This document shows positions 27,898-37,900 of a stretch of 64,000 bases of DNA, one piece after another. The notes below the pieces were generated by a model, which did not search any database, had not been told where the DNA came from, and worked only from the letters and a program-made list of their open reading frames with translations. Position 1 is the first letter of the stretch; each line of letters opens with the position of its first letter. The stretch comes from CAZTCJ01 sp964612085 (GTDB taxonomy: Bacteria; Pseudomonadota; Alphaproteobacteria; JAJFIK01), in contig CAZTCJ010000008.1 in NCBI GenBank assembly GCA_964612085.1, positions 11,572-75,571 on the forward strand. The letters run 5' to 3'. The translations under genes were made by a program, and so were the position numbers.

Positions 27898-28950
27898 CTA
27901 TAGGGTGCTCAGCACGGGCGCCTGATCGGCCACCTTGCGGTAAAAGGCGAGCGAGTCTCTCAAAAACGCATCTTTGGTGAACTGCGACTCATAAGTGCGC
28001 CGTCCCCCTTCGACCACGCGCCGGACCAGTTCGGGCTCATCGATCAGACGGCGGATGGCATGGGTCAAGGCATCCACATCGTCCGGTTCGATCAGAAGCC
28101 CGTTTTCCTCATTCTGGACATAGGCCTTGGGGCCGGCCGCCGCCGCGGCGATGAGCGGGCGTTCCGCGGCCCAGGCATCGACGGTAACCGTGCCGAACGG
28201 TTCGTAGCGAGAAGGAAACGCCACGATATCGCAGGCGGCCAGCAGCGAGCCCCGGTCGTCGCGCCAGCCCAGAAACCGCACCCGGTCCTCGATTTCAAGG
28301 AGCTTGGCCTGGGTTTCCAACTCTTCGCGCAACGGGCCGTCACCGGCGATCCACAGATAAGCCTCCGGCACGCGCGCCAGGGCATTGAGCAGCGTATCGA
28401 GCCCTTTCTTCCAGTGGAGGCGGGCCAAGGCCAGCAGCAAGGGCGCGTCCTCCGGCGTGTCGAACAAGTCCCGGGGCGTGGGCTTGGCGTACGGAAACTC
28501 CGCATAGGTATGAATGAGGCCGATATTGTCCGTATCCGCGCCTTGTTCGCGGATATGGCGCACCAGATCCTTGGTCAGGCCCACGTGATAATCGCAATTG
28601 TGGAAGCGTTCGAGTTTATAATAGCCGCCATACCAGCCGATATTGCGCTCGCGCATGGCGGCGGGCGCGAAGGTGCCCGCCCGGCCCATCCAATATTCGA
28701 TGACATCGGGCTGAAACTGGCGGATGGCTTTCAGGATGGTGCGCTGGGTCGGCAGCCGCCACCAGGTGGTGAAGGCGGCGGTGGCGAAGGGGATCTTGCG
28801 TTCCTCGAAGCATTTGATGCGGAACGTATTGTTGTTGCGCGTCACCACGAACTGGTTGAGCCCGGCATCGTCAAGCGCCAGCACGCTCTCCAGGAAGATA
28901 TTTTCCGCGCCGCCGGTGGGCGCGCCCGCCATCACATGCATGACTTTCAT
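27898..28950 (-). CDS. Glycosyltransferase family 4 protein
   Basis: A 350-residue GT-B enzyme. The N-terminus MKVMHVMAGAPTGGAENIF is the acceptor-side Rossmann strand with the GG-A-E motif; the donor half has LLALARLHWKKGLDTLLNALA, WIAGDGPLREELE, VRFLGWRDDRGSLLAACDIVAFPSRYEPFGTVTVDAWAAERPLIAAAAAGPKAYV (the E-x7-E-like region) and a C-terminal LTHAIRRLIDEPEL. The sugar donor and acceptor cannot be told. It stands alone, convergent with phoD (17 bases apart). Confidence 0.9.
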   Translation of the reverse strand: MKVMHVMAGAPTGGAENIFLESVLALDDAGLNQFVVTRNNNTFRIKCFEERKIPFATAAFTTWWRLPTQRTILKAIRQFQPDVIEYWMGRAGTFAPAAMRERNIGWYGGYYKLERFHNCDYHVGLTKDLVRHIREQGADTDNIGLIHTYAEFPYAKPTPRDLFDTPEDAPLLLALARLHWKKGLDTLLNALARVPEAYLWIAGDGPLREELETQAKLLEIEDRVRFLGWRDDRGSLLAACDIVAFPSRYEPFGTVTVDAWAAERPLIAAAAAGPKAYVQNEENGLLIEPDDVDALTHAIRRLIDEPELVRRVVEGGRRTYESQFTKDAFLRDSLAFYRKVADQAPVLSTL

Positions 28951-29194
28951 GACAAATTCTCAGCCCTTTGGACCTGCTTTTCCATTCGGATCGGCGTCAC
29001 GATAGTGTCGCGGCAGGTCTGAGACAATGGCTGACCGTGTCCGGCGGATGCACGGACCCCTTTGGCCGGGCTCCCGGTAAGCGTGTTATATCAAGGGGAT
29101 GTGGGGCGGGTGCACAGGCTCAAGTAGCAAGCAGAGGCCTTAACCTATGTTTATTCGGGATGTTTCCTTTTATATATTTTGACATGATGGCTAG

Positions 29195-29208
29195 TTGATT
29201 AAGATCAA
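29195..29208. promoter_or_regulatory. Perfect FNR/FixK box before an fnr-like gene
   Basis: TTGAT-TAAG-ATCAA matches the full FNR-family consensus TTGAT-N4-ATCAA. It ends 10 bases before the likely ATG at 29219. A TTGACA hexamer lies at 29179-29184. So close to the start, the site cannot act as a class II activator site (centre at -41.5) for this gene, and repression by covering the core promoter is more likely. Confidence 0.75.
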
Positions 29209-29218
29209 ACAGCTGGCG

Positions 29219-30001
29219 ATGAGTGCTGAGATGACAAACGAGAGCCCAACTGCGGATAGCACCGGAACCTATTGGCAAGCGGCCACTCCCCATGGCGCAC
29301 GCAACAATCCGTGTGCGGCCTGCACGGTCCGGCCGTTCGCCATGTGCGGTGCGCTGGAAGACAGCGATCTGGACCGCCTGAATGCGATCTCGGGCACGGT
29401 CACGGCTGAAGCATCGCAAGCCATCGTTTATGAAGGCGACACTGCGGATTACGTGTTCAACGTGCTGAGCGGTGTCGTGCGCCTGACCAAGATGATGTCC
29501 GACGGCCGCCGTCAGATCACGGGCTTCCTGTTTCCTGGCGATTTCCTGGGCCTATCCGTAAAAGGCATGTATGCCTGTTCGGCCGAGGCGGTGACTGGCG
29601 TCAGCCTGTGCCGGTTCGCGCGCAGCCGCCTGACGACCCTTTACAAGGACCGCCCGGAACTGGAACACCGTCTGCTCGACATGGCCAGCGATGAGCTGGC
29701 GCGGACCCAGGATCAGATTCTTCTTCTGGGCCGCAAGACCGCGCGGGAGCGGGTGGTCTCTTTCCTGCTGCTGTTGAGCGATCAGGCCGAGCGCATCGAC
29801 CAGCCGGGCAATCCGGTCGACCTGCCCATGTCGCGATCGGACATCGCCGATTATCTGGGGCTGACCATTGAGACCGTCAGCCGGACCATGACGGGTCTGG
29901 CCAAGGACGGCTTGATCACCTTGCCCAACGCCCATAGGGCGGTGCTGGAAGACAAGGCGGCCCTTGAGGCGATCGCCTCCGGCGATGACGGCCTGTCCTG
30001 A
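29219..30001 (+). CDS. Crp/Fnr-family oxygen-responsive regulator (FnrL/AadR-like)
   Basis: A 260-residue regulator. The N-terminal CAACTVRPFAMC gives C-x2-C-x7-C, and a fourth cysteine is in MYACSAEAVTG, the set of four ligands used for an O2-labile [4Fe-4S] cluster in alphaproteobacterial FnrL-type proteins. The cyclic-nucleotide-binding-like domain spans about residues 45-160, and the winged HTH includes LPMSRSDIADYLGLTIETVSRTMTGLAKDGLI, where the recognition helix E-T-V-S-R fits binding to TTGAT half-sites. An exact FNR box sits directly upstream, suggesting autoregulation. A TTG at 29195 in frame would lie inside the box and is rejected; ATG 29231 is another option. Confidence 0.92.
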   Translation: MSAEMTNESPTADSTGTYWQAATPHGARNNPCAACTVRPFAMCGALEDSDLDRLNAISGTVTAEASQAIVYEGDTADYVFNVLSGVVRLTKMMSDGRRQITGFLFPGDFLGLSVKGMYACSAEAVTGVSLCRFARSRLTTLYKDRPELEHRLLDMASDELARTQDQILLLGRKTARERVVSFLLLLSDQAERIDQPGNPVDLPMSRSDIADYLGLTIETVSRTMTGLAKDGLITLPNAHRAVLEDKAALEAIASGDDGLS

Positions 30002-30119
30002 TCTTTCTCTTTTCCGCCTTTGAGCACTCCCCCCTTTGTCGGCTAGCATGGTGGGCAGGCCTTCGCGAAGACTTGCCATAAGCGCCAGAAGGCTGGGTTC
30101 GGTTGAGGGGAGGGTCAGT

Positions 30120-31121
30120 ATGAGTGCACCGTACCGTCTGTTCGGCGGGGAGTTGTCGCCTTATTCCGTCAAGGTGCGCTCCTATCTGCGCTACAAGGGT
30201 CTCGCCCATGACTGGATCGTGCGCAGCGGCGCGCGCGAGGAAGAGTTCCGGCGCCTGGCCAAGCTGCCTTTGATCCCGCTCCTGGTCACGCCCGAGGGCG
30301 AAAGCCTTCAGGATTCCACGCCGATCATCGTCGAGCTGGAACGCCGCCATCCGGAGCCGCCGCTCGATCCGCCCGACGGCGCGCGGGCCTTTCTCTCCGC
30401 TCTGATCGAGGAGTATGCGGATGAATGGGGCAACAAGGCCATGTTCCATTACCGCTGGACCTATGAAGACGACCAGCGCTCGGCCGCCGAACGGATCTGC
30501 GCGGAGACCATGCCGGACATGTCCGACCAGGAACGGGCCCGGGTCGCCGATATGATCCGGAGACGGATGGTAGACCGCCTGTTCTTCGTCGGCTCGCACG
30601 AGGGCACCCACGATATAATCGAAGGCAGTTTCCGCCGCCTGCTGGCGATCCTCGACAGCCATCTGGAGCACCGGCCCTACATGTTCGGCGGACGGCCCTG
30701 TCTCGCCGATCTCGGCCTGTTCGGCCAACTCTATCAACTGCTCTCCGATCCGACGCCGGGGACTTATCTGCGCCGCCGCCATCCCCGCCTGGTCGGGTAT
30801 ATCGACCGCATGCTTGAGCCTAAGGCGCTCGGTCCGTTCGAGCCTTTAAAGGCCCTCGAACCGACCTTGAAGCCGCTGCTGTGCGATGAGATCGCAGGCT
30901 ATTTTCTTCCGTGGTCGGAAGCCAACGCCCGCGCCATCGCGGAGGGCCAGGAGCGCTTCAGCGTGGTCTTGCGCGGTGCCGTTTTCTCCCAGACGCCGCA
31001 GAAATATCATGCGAAATCCCTGTCGGCCTTGCGGGCCCGCTATGGGGCGCTGAAAGGCGATCCCGAACTGAGCACCCTGCTGGCCGATACGGGGTGCCGT
31101 CCCTGGCTGGTGGAAGGGTAG
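30120..31121 (+). CDS. Glutathione S-transferase-like protein
   Basis: Start at ATG 30120 with GAGGGGAGGG upstream. The 333-residue product has an N-terminal GST thioredoxin-like domain (YRLFGGELSPYSVKVRSYLRYKGLAHDW, then LPLIPLLVTPEGESLQDSTPIIVELE) and a C-terminal helical domain with RPYMFGGRPCLADLGLFGQLYQLL. It is about 100 residues longer than usual GSTs; the extra part (residues about 235-333) is helical and unassigned. The next gene starts only 5 bases after its stop, so they are co-transcribed. Confidence 0.85.
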   Translation: MSAPYRLFGGELSPYSVKVRSYLRYKGLAHDWIVRSGAREEEFRRLAKLPLIPLLVTPEGESLQDSTPIIVELERRHPEPPLDPPDGARAFLSALIEEYADEWGNKAMFHYRWTYEDDQRSAAERICAETMPDMSDQERARVADMIRRRMVDRLFFVGSHEGTHDIIEGSFRRLLAILDSHLEHRPYMFGGRPCLADLGLFGQLYQLLSDPTPGTYLRRRHPRLVGYIDRMLEPKALGPFEPLKALEPTLKPLLCDEIAGYFLPWSEANARAIAEGQERFSVVLRGAVFSQTPQKYHAKSLSALRARYGALKGDPELSTLLADTGCRPWLVEG

Positions 31122-31126
31122 AAGGC

Positions 31127-32194
31127 TTGGATTTTTCCAGCGACAACGCGGCCGGGGCCGCGCCGGCCATCCTGGAGGCGTTGGCCGAAGCCGCCCATGG
31201 CACGGCCCCCGCCTATGGCGAGGACCCCCTGACCAAACGGGTCGAGGCGCGCATCGCCAATCTGTTCGAATGCGATCCGGCGGTCTTTCTGGTGGCGACC
31301 GGCAGCGCCGCCAATGCCTTGGCGCTCGCCACCCTGACCCCGTCCTACGGGGCGGTGCTGTGCCACGAGGCAAGCCACATCCAGATGGACGAATGCGGCG
31401 CGCCGGAGTTCTTTAGCGGTGGCGCCAAGCTGATCCCCTTGCCGGGCTTCGCGGCCAAGCTGACGCCTGAGACGGTGGAAGACGCCTTGCGCTATCTGCC
31501 GTCCGGCGTGGTGCACCATGTCCAGGCGCGCTGTCTGAGCCTGACCCAGTCCACAGAATGTGGCACGGTCTATACGCCGGATGAAATCCGCGCTTTGTGC
31601 GATCTGGCCCATGGCCATGGCCTGCGCGTGCATATGGACGGGGCCCGCTTCGCCAATGCGGCGGTTGCGCTCGGCCTGGCCCCGGCGGATCTGACCTGGC
31701 GGGCCGGCGTCGATGTGCTGGTGCTGGGGGCCACCAAGAACGGCGCGCTGGGGGCCGAGGCCGTTATCTTCTTCGACAAGGCGCTGGCTGGGGATTTCGT
31801 CTTCCGGCGCAAACGGGCAGGGCATCTGATCTCTAAAAGCCGGTTCATCGCGGCCCAAGTCGATGCCTATCTGGCCGGTGATCTCTGGCTGACTCTCGCC
31901 GCCCATGCCAATGACCGGGCCAGGGAACTGGCGGCGGGCCTGAGCGCCTTGCCCGGCGCGGAGGTGGTTTATCCCTGCCAGGCGAATGAGGTCTTCGCGG
32001 CCTTGCCGGATGGCCTCGGCGAGGCGCTGCTGGCAGCAGGCGCCCGGTTCTACCCCTGGGTGACGCCGGGTGATCCGGCGGCCGGGCGGTTGGTCCGCAT
32101 GGTGACGTCTTTCCAGACAAGTCCGGAAACCGTCAGCCGTTTTCTTCGCACCGCACAATCCGCCGTCGGACAGCTTGACCGGGCAGGCTCCTGA
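31127..32194 (+). CDS. Low-specificity L-threonine aldolase / beta-eliminating lyase (PLP)
   Basis: A 355-residue fold-type I PLP enzyme. It begins LDFSSDNAAGAAPAILEALAEA and has YGEDPLTKRVEARIANLF, VATGSAANALALA, HEASHIQMDECGAPEFF, VHMDGARFANAAVALGL (PLP Asp) and the Schiff-base lysine in LVLGATKNGALGAEAV, the pattern of the LtaA/LtaE family, which cleaves threonine and allo-threonine to glycine and acetaldehyde. TTG at 31127 is taken as start because GGAAGGG lies eight bases upstream and the family begins at this residue; the ORF is open further upstream, inside the GST gene. GTG 31094 is an alternative. Confidence 0.9.
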   Translation: MDFSSDNAAGAAPAILEALAEAAHGTAPAYGEDPLTKRVEARIANLFECDPAVFLVATGSAANALALATLTPSYGAVLCHEASHIQMDECGAPEFFSGGAKLIPLPGFAAKLTPETVEDALRYLPSGVVHHVQARCLSLTQSTECGTVYTPDEIRALCDLAHGHGLRVHMDGARFANAAVALGLAPADLTWRAGVDVLVLGATKNGALGAEAVIFFDKALAGDFVFRRKRAGHLISKSRFIAAQVDAYLAGDLWLTLAAHANDRARELAAGLSALPGAEVVYPCQANEVFAALPDGLGEALLAAGARFYPWVTPGDPAAGRLVRMVTSFQTSPETVSRFLRTAQSAVGQLDRAGS

Positions 32195-32475
32195 ACCCCT
32201 GATTGTGCGGCGCATTCAAGCCTTTGTAAGAATCCGTCGAAAAATGTGATTACTTGTCATGGGCTTTAACCTTTTCGCCATCATTCGCTGTGCTAGCGTT
32301 AACGTCTTGGCCCTAGAAAAGGGGTCAGGCGTGACAGGCGCCGGGACCTGTCTGACCAGCGAGGCACTGAAGAAAGGCGGGCGTGGGCTTGTCGGTGCCG
32401 TAGCCTGACCTAAGACGACCAAGACCGGTAAGAACAAAACCTTCAAGGACAAGAATCACAAGGAGACGTTCTAGG

Positions 32476-32958
32476 ATGACCTTTCAAACCGTCCACGCGG
32501 AACCGAATTCCCCCCATGGCATGACGCGGATTGATCCGGACCGGGAAGTCACCTGGGTTATCGTGACCAATGGCTGCCGGGCGCGGATCTATGAGACCGA
32601 CGGTCCGGGGCGCGGCATTCGCCCGGCCCTGACGCAGGATCTCTACGGCGATTGCGCCACGGCGGACGATCCCTCCAGCACCGTGCGGCGCACGTTCGAC
32701 CGGAGCACGCCGCCCCATGCGGTCACGGCACAGAAGCTTGCCTTCGCCCGGACCATGGCCCGCCGGATCGACGACTCCCTCAGTGCAGGACGGTTTCACC
32801 GTCTGATCCTGGTGGCGCCGCCGCAAACGCTCGGGGATTTGCGGGGGGCGTTGTCCTCCATGGCCCGCGCCCGGGTGAAATGCGAAATCAGCCGCGATCT
32901 GACAAATGTGGCCGGTTTCGAATTGGCGGACTATCTGGGCCCGGCCCTCACCGCGTAA
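32476..32958 (+). CDS. Host-attachment (AtsA-like, PF10116-type) family protein
   Basis: A 160-residue protein with the pattern of the 'protein required for attachment to host cells' family: TWVIVTNGCRARIYE at the first strand, FARTMARRIDDSLSAGRFHRLILVAPPQTLGDLRGAL in the middle and CEISRDLTNVAGFELADYL at the end. The fold resembles eRF1 domain 2-like modules, and the biochemical role is not established beyond a plant-attachment phenotype described for Agrobacterium. It is monocistronic, with a good terminator 20 bases after the stop. The 281-base gap upstream contains a nested inverted repeat (32323-32357) of unknown meaning. Confidence 0.82.
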   Translation: MTFQTVHAEPNSPHGMTRIDPDREVTWVIVTNGCRARIYETDGPGRGIRPALTQDLYGDCATADDPSSTVRRTFDRSTPPHAVTAQKLAFARTMARRIDDSLSAGRFHRLILVAPPQTLGDLRGALSSMARARVKCEISRDLTNVAGFELADYLGPALTA

Positions 32959-32978
32959 CCCACGCACAGAATAAATGA

Positions 32979-33010
32979 AGCCCTGCTGGAACCATCCGGC
33001 GGGGCTTTTT
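32979..33010 (+). terminator. Rho-independent terminator after the host-attachment gene
   Basis: Stem AGCCCTGCTGG / CCGGCGGGGCT (11 pairs including two G-T) with loop AACCAT and a TTTTT tail. Confidence 0.85.
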
Positions 33011-33097
33011 GTTGCAAGTATCCCTGCCTTAGTCTGGCTGCAAATCATGCCATAGTGCCGCCTCGAAACTGCCGGAACGGGCGTTTATGGGTGTGCG

Positions 33098-34930
33098 GTG
33101 CGTTTGACCAGTTCAGTTACGAGACAGATAGCCGGTGTGATCGGGAAAGGGCTGCTTTGTATTTGCGTTTTTGCATTGATTGCCGGAGACGGGCGCGCCC
33201 AGACGGATACGCAAGACAGCTTCCCCTACCGGCCGCAGATCGAAGGCGTTGACGACCGGGACTTGCGTGCCGTTCTGGAAGGCAGTTCCCAGCTCTTTAC
33301 CCTGAAGGATCGTCCGCCTGCCACCCTTGCAGGGCTGCGCCGGCGGGCGGAAGGCGATCTGGAGCGGCTCAAGGTCGCGCTTAAATCCGAGGCCCGATAT
33401 GAAGGGCGTGTCGCTTACCGCATCGACAGCGAGGAAGATCCCGCCATCGTGACCTTGCGGGTGGACCCGGGACCGGCCTTCACCTTGCGCCGGTTCGACA
33501 TCGAGATCACCGGCGAGGGCACAACCGATCCCGATGTCAGCCTGCCGCGCAGCGGCGCCGATCTGCAGTTCCCGTCCGGAACGATTGCCAAGGCTCCGGA
33601 TATTCTGAGCACCCAGGCTCGCGCGATCGCGCAGGTCAGGCGCCAGGGTTTTCCGTTCGTCCGTCTGCGCGACCGCAAAGTGGTTGTTGATCTGCGCGAT
33701 CATGTAGCCGATGTCAGTCTGATCATCGATGCCGGGCCGCGCGCCCGGTTCGGTCCCGTCAAGATCACCGGGCTGGAGCGGGTCGAGCCGTCTTTCGTGA
33801 AAGCCTATATCACCTGGGAGGCAGGCGCGCTCTACGATCCCCAGCGGATCGCCGCGTTCGCCGAACAGTTGGAGCGCTCCGGCCTGTTCTCCGCCGTGCG
33901 GGTCCGGGCGGGCGAGACCCTTGGACCGAACGGCCGCTTGCCGGTGATCGTCGAGCTGGTCGAGCGGGAACGGCGCACTTTGGGCGTTGGGGCGTCCTTT
34001 TCCACGAACGAGGGGCCCGGCGGCAATATCTTCTGGGAACACCGTAATCTGTCCGGAGAAGGAGAAAAGTTCCGTACCGAGCTGGAGGTGGCGGTGATCC
34101 GGCAGGCCTTGAGCGGGCGCTATGAGGAGCCGCAATTTCTGCAGCCCAATCAAACCTTGGTGACCACGCTCACCCTGGAGTCCGAGCGCACGGACGCCTT
34201 CGAGAGCCGCAGCGTCACCACGGGTATCGGCCTTGAGCGGGACCTGACCCGTCAGGTCAGGGCGGGCCTGTCGGCCGAGTTCGAATATGCGCGTACGGAT
34301 GACAACGAAACCAAGACGGACTCCTATCTCGTCTCGTTTCCCTTGTCGGTGACGGCCGATACCACCGACAGTCCGCTCGACCCCAAACGGGGATACCGGC
34401 TGGCCTACATCACAACGCCATCGGTGGGTCATAATGACGGCAAGATCCTGTTCTTAAAAACGGAACTTCGGGCGTCCGCCTATCTGGGCCTCGGCGAGAC
34501 CAAGCGCTGGGTTCTGGCGGCGCGCACGCGCCTTGGCGCCATCTCGTTCGAGGAGACGGAAGATATTCCGGCGGGCCGGCGCTTTTTCGCCGGCGGCGGC
34601 GGCTCCATTCGCGGCTTCGCGTTTCAGGAAGTGGGGCCGCTCGATGACGATAATGACGCCATCGGCGGGCGCAGTGTGATCGAACTGGGCGCGGAGGTCA
34701 GGGTCCGGGCGACCCAGTCTTTCGGTTTTGTGCCCTTCGTGGAAGGCGGTAATGTCTTCGATGCATCCTTCCCGGATTTTTCGGGCCGTTTTCTCTGGGG
34801 CGCGGGGCTGGGCGTTTACTACAATACGCCCGTCGGGCCGCTGCGCATCGACGCGGCCGTGCCGCTCAATCCCCGGGACGGGGTCGATGATCCGTTCCAG
34901 GTCTATGTCACCTTGGGCCAGTCTTTTTAA
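33098..34930 (+). CDS. tamA: TamA: Omp85-family outer-membrane assembly protein
   Basis: A 610-residue protein starting at GTG 33098, with a signal peptide ending near GRAQ. POTRA-like repeats span about residues 45-270 (for example DAGPRARFGPVKITGLERVEPSFVKAYITWEAGALYD), and the C-terminal 16-strand barrel has RRFFAGGGGSIRGFAFQEVGP (the conserved RGF/Y lid-lock motif) and ends VYVTLGQSF with a terminal Phe recognised by the BAM complex. With tamB 66 bases downstream it forms the translocation and assembly module, which inserts a subset of autotransporters and contributes to envelope lipid transport. Confidence 0.95.
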   Translation: MRLTSSVTRQIAGVIGKGLLCICVFALIAGDGRAQTDTQDSFPYRPQIEGVDDRDLRAVLEGSSQLFTLKDRPPATLAGLRRRAEGDLERLKVALKSEARYEGRVAYRIDSEEDPAIVTLRVDPGPAFTLRRFDIEITGEGTTDPDVSLPRSGADLQFPSGTIAKAPDILSTQARAIAQVRRQGFPFVRLRDRKVVVDLRDHVADVSLIIDAGPRARFGPVKITGLERVEPSFVKAYITWEAGALYDPQRIAAFAEQLERSGLFSAVRVRAGETLGPNGRLPVIVELVERERRTLGVGASFSTNEGPGGNIFWEHRNLSGEGEKFRTELEVAVIRQALSGRYEEPQFLQPNQTLVTTLTLESERTDAFESRSVTTGIGLERDLTRQVRAGLSAEFEYARTDDNETKTDSYLVSFPLSVTADTTDSPLDPKRGYRLAYITTPSVGHNDGKILFLKTELRASAYLGLGETKRWVLAARTRLGAISFEETEDIPAGRRFFAGGGGSIRGFAFQEVGPLDDDNDAIGGRSVIELGAEVRVRATQSFGFVPFVEGGNVFDASFPDFSGRFLWGAGLGVYYNTPVGPLRIDAAVPLNPRDGVDDPFQVYVTLGQSF

Positions 34931-34996
34931 CACTCTGGCCTTTAGTGGGTTCCGCGGCTTCAAAACGCTTCGCGGCGCTCCAATTGTCTAACCGGT

Positions 34997-37900
34997 ATGA
35001 TCGACACTAAACGCCCCGTTTGGCGGTTCCTGCGGATCGCTTTGATATCTGTCTTGAGCATTGTGGGCCTTGTCCTTGTGACAGCGCTCATCGCCCTTGG
35101 CGTGCTCGCGACGGACCAGGGGCGCAACTGGGCCGGGGCCTTTGTGCTCGATACGGTGAGCACGCCCGGGGAGCTGGAGCTGTCGGCGGACCGTTTCACT
35201 GGCACTTGGCCCTGGGCCATGGGCGTCGAAGGCCTGATCGTGCGCGACGGCGCGGGCGCGTGGCTGACGGCGGAACGGGCGGGCCTGACAGTCGATCCGT
35301 GGGCGCTCCTTTCCGGCCGCCTCCATGTGAACGCCCTGTCGGTGACCGCGCCGGTGCTTTTGCGCCTGCCTGAGGGGCCGCCCGAAGAGCCCGCCGCGCC
35401 GGACGCTTTATCGTTTCCGCAGCTTCCGGACCTGCCGGTGACGCTGGTGATCGACCGGGCAACCGTCAGCGATGCGATGATCGGTGAGGCGGCTTTCGGC
35501 CAGGCGGCGCGGCTCGATCTGTCCGCCAGCGGATCATGGGCGGGACGGACGGTCGCGGCCGAGATTGATCTTCTGCAGACCGACCGGGACGGTCTTTTCC
35601 TGCGCGGCGATTTTGCTCACGATCCGTCGAACGGGCTTTTGCGTTTCGATTTGCGTGGCGGCGACCGGGCGGGCGGCGTTCTGTCCGCCGTGGCGGGCGA
35701 CCCGGATCTGGGCGCCGTCTCCCTGTCCCTTCAAAGCGGCGGCAGCGCCCAGGACTGGCAGGGCGAGGCCGTGATCGACGCGGACGCCTTCGGGTCGAGC
35801 CGGCTTGCCGCCCAAGGCGGGTGGACGGACGGTCAGGCGCTCGATCTGGTTTGGATTGCACGGCCCGGCCGGGCGCTGGGACAGGACCTGCGCGCCGCTG
35901 TCGGCGAAGAGGTCCGGTTGGAGACCCAGTTAGACGCAAACCGGTCCTTGGACGGAGAAATGGGTTTTTCTTTTCGTGAATTCGAGCTGTCCACGGCCGT
36001 CATGACCGTGACCGGTAATCTGGGTGTCAGTCCTGAGCGGCGTGCTGCGGGTGGCGCGCGCGTCGGCGGTCATATCGATGCGGATCTCAAAGATGTCCTG
36101 TCCCTGCTGGAGGGCGGGGAGCCGGTCACTGTCGGCGACGGCCTGCTCACGCTCGATCTCAGCGGCGATCTGGGAGCGCCGCAAGCGCAACTGTCCGTAT
36201 CCGCCCAGACCATCGGCGCGGGCGCTGTGACGGTGGCGGCGGCGGATCTGATGGTTCAGGTCGCGCCGGAAAACGGCGCGGGGCTCTTGGTGACGGCCGA
36301 GGGCGAGGCGTCCGGCATCGATCCCGGCCTGGCCGATGGCGCCTGGCCGTTCGGCGACCGGGCGGTCTTGCGCCTGCGCGCCCGGATCGATCCGGACCGC
36401 TCCCTGATCCGGCTCGATGAAACCCGTCTGGAGGCCAAGGACCTTGCTCTGGAGGCGGATGGACAATGGGATCTGGACCGGGAGACCGGATCCGCCGATG
36501 TGACTGTGTCCATGCCCCGGCTGAGCGCCGCCGTGCCCGATCTGCTGAGCGGCGGACAGGCGAACGCGCGAATCCAGATTGCCAAGAGCGCATCGGATAC
36601 GGATTATAGCGTTTCCCTGAAAGCGCGGGCCGGGGATCTGGCGTTTCTGGAAACGCGCTACGAAGAAGCCATCGGGCGCGCCGCGAGTCTGACCGGTGAA
36701 GCGGCGATCGACCCGTCCGGCGCCGTCCAGGTCTCCAGCCTGACCGTCCGCTCCCAGATCGAATCGCTCGTGGCCGAAGCGGCCGGCTCCTTCGCGCCGG
36801 ATACCGACACGGTGGACGCGCAAGGCCGGTTGGCGGCATCCGACATGTCCATTTTCGGCGCCTTGGCTGGCATGCCGCTGGAGGGCAGTCTCAATGCAGA
36901 CCTCTCCGTAAGTGGATCGCTGGATGCGCCCGTTCTGTCGGCTGCCGTCACCGCGCCAACGCTCCAGATCAGGGATCTGGCCCTATCGGCGCTGTCGGCA
37001 GACGCGAAGGTTGCGCCGGATCGCGGCGGCCAGGCCATCGCTTTCGACCTTGCCTTCCTGACACGGAATGAGGCCTTGGACGAAGCGGTGCAGCATACCG
37101 CGACCCTCGACATGGTCTGGCGGGACGAGGCGTTGCCTGAGATCGAAATGTTGTCGGCCAATCTGCTCGGCATCGAGGCATCTCACGAAACCGGTCCGCA
37201 GACGGTGCAATTCGAAACGAAATCGTTGGCGCCGCTGTCGCGCAGCATCAGGGCCGTGCTCGGGCCGGACAGCCTTCCGCCTGTTGACGGCGGTTTGAAA
37301 GGCGAGGTTCGGCTGGGGGATCAGCCGGGGCTGACCGCCAAGGGGTCGGAATGGGCCGTTTCGCTTCAAAACGGCGCGCCGGTTGAAGTGCAGTCCTTTT
37401 CCCTGTCCGGCGCTTACGATGCCGGGAGAACGGATACGCCGATAACCATGGCCCTGGAGGCGTTCGGCTTGCGCACGGACGGCCGGGAGTTGCGCAAACT
37501 GACGGCCTCTGCGAACGGCACGCTTCAATCTCTCGCTTTCCAGCTCGACGCGAAAGATCCGCAGAAAGAGGGTCTGCGGGCCAGTCTTGCAGGCACCTAT
37601 ACGGATGCTGAAGCCGCCGCCATTGCCGTTACGGATCTGGATCTCGATCATCGGGCCGGGCGGGCACGGCTTGTCCAGCCATTTACGGTTACCTTGAGTC
37701 AGACCGGTCCTGCCTTGTCGCCGCTCATCCTGTCGGTGGCGGACAAAACAGCGCAGACGGACGGTACGGTCGAGGCAAGCTGGGAGGCCCTGGAGACGGG
37801 CTGGAGCGCCCGCGTGACGCTCGATGCCTTGCCGCTCAATCCCTTGACCATGGCGGCCGGCATGCCGTCGCCGGGCGGCACGGGCACGGGTCAGATAACG

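Noticed and set aside
30911..31126. N-terminal extension of the threonine aldolase
   Set aside because: The open frame runs inside the GST gene and has no family similarity before the TTG at 31127.
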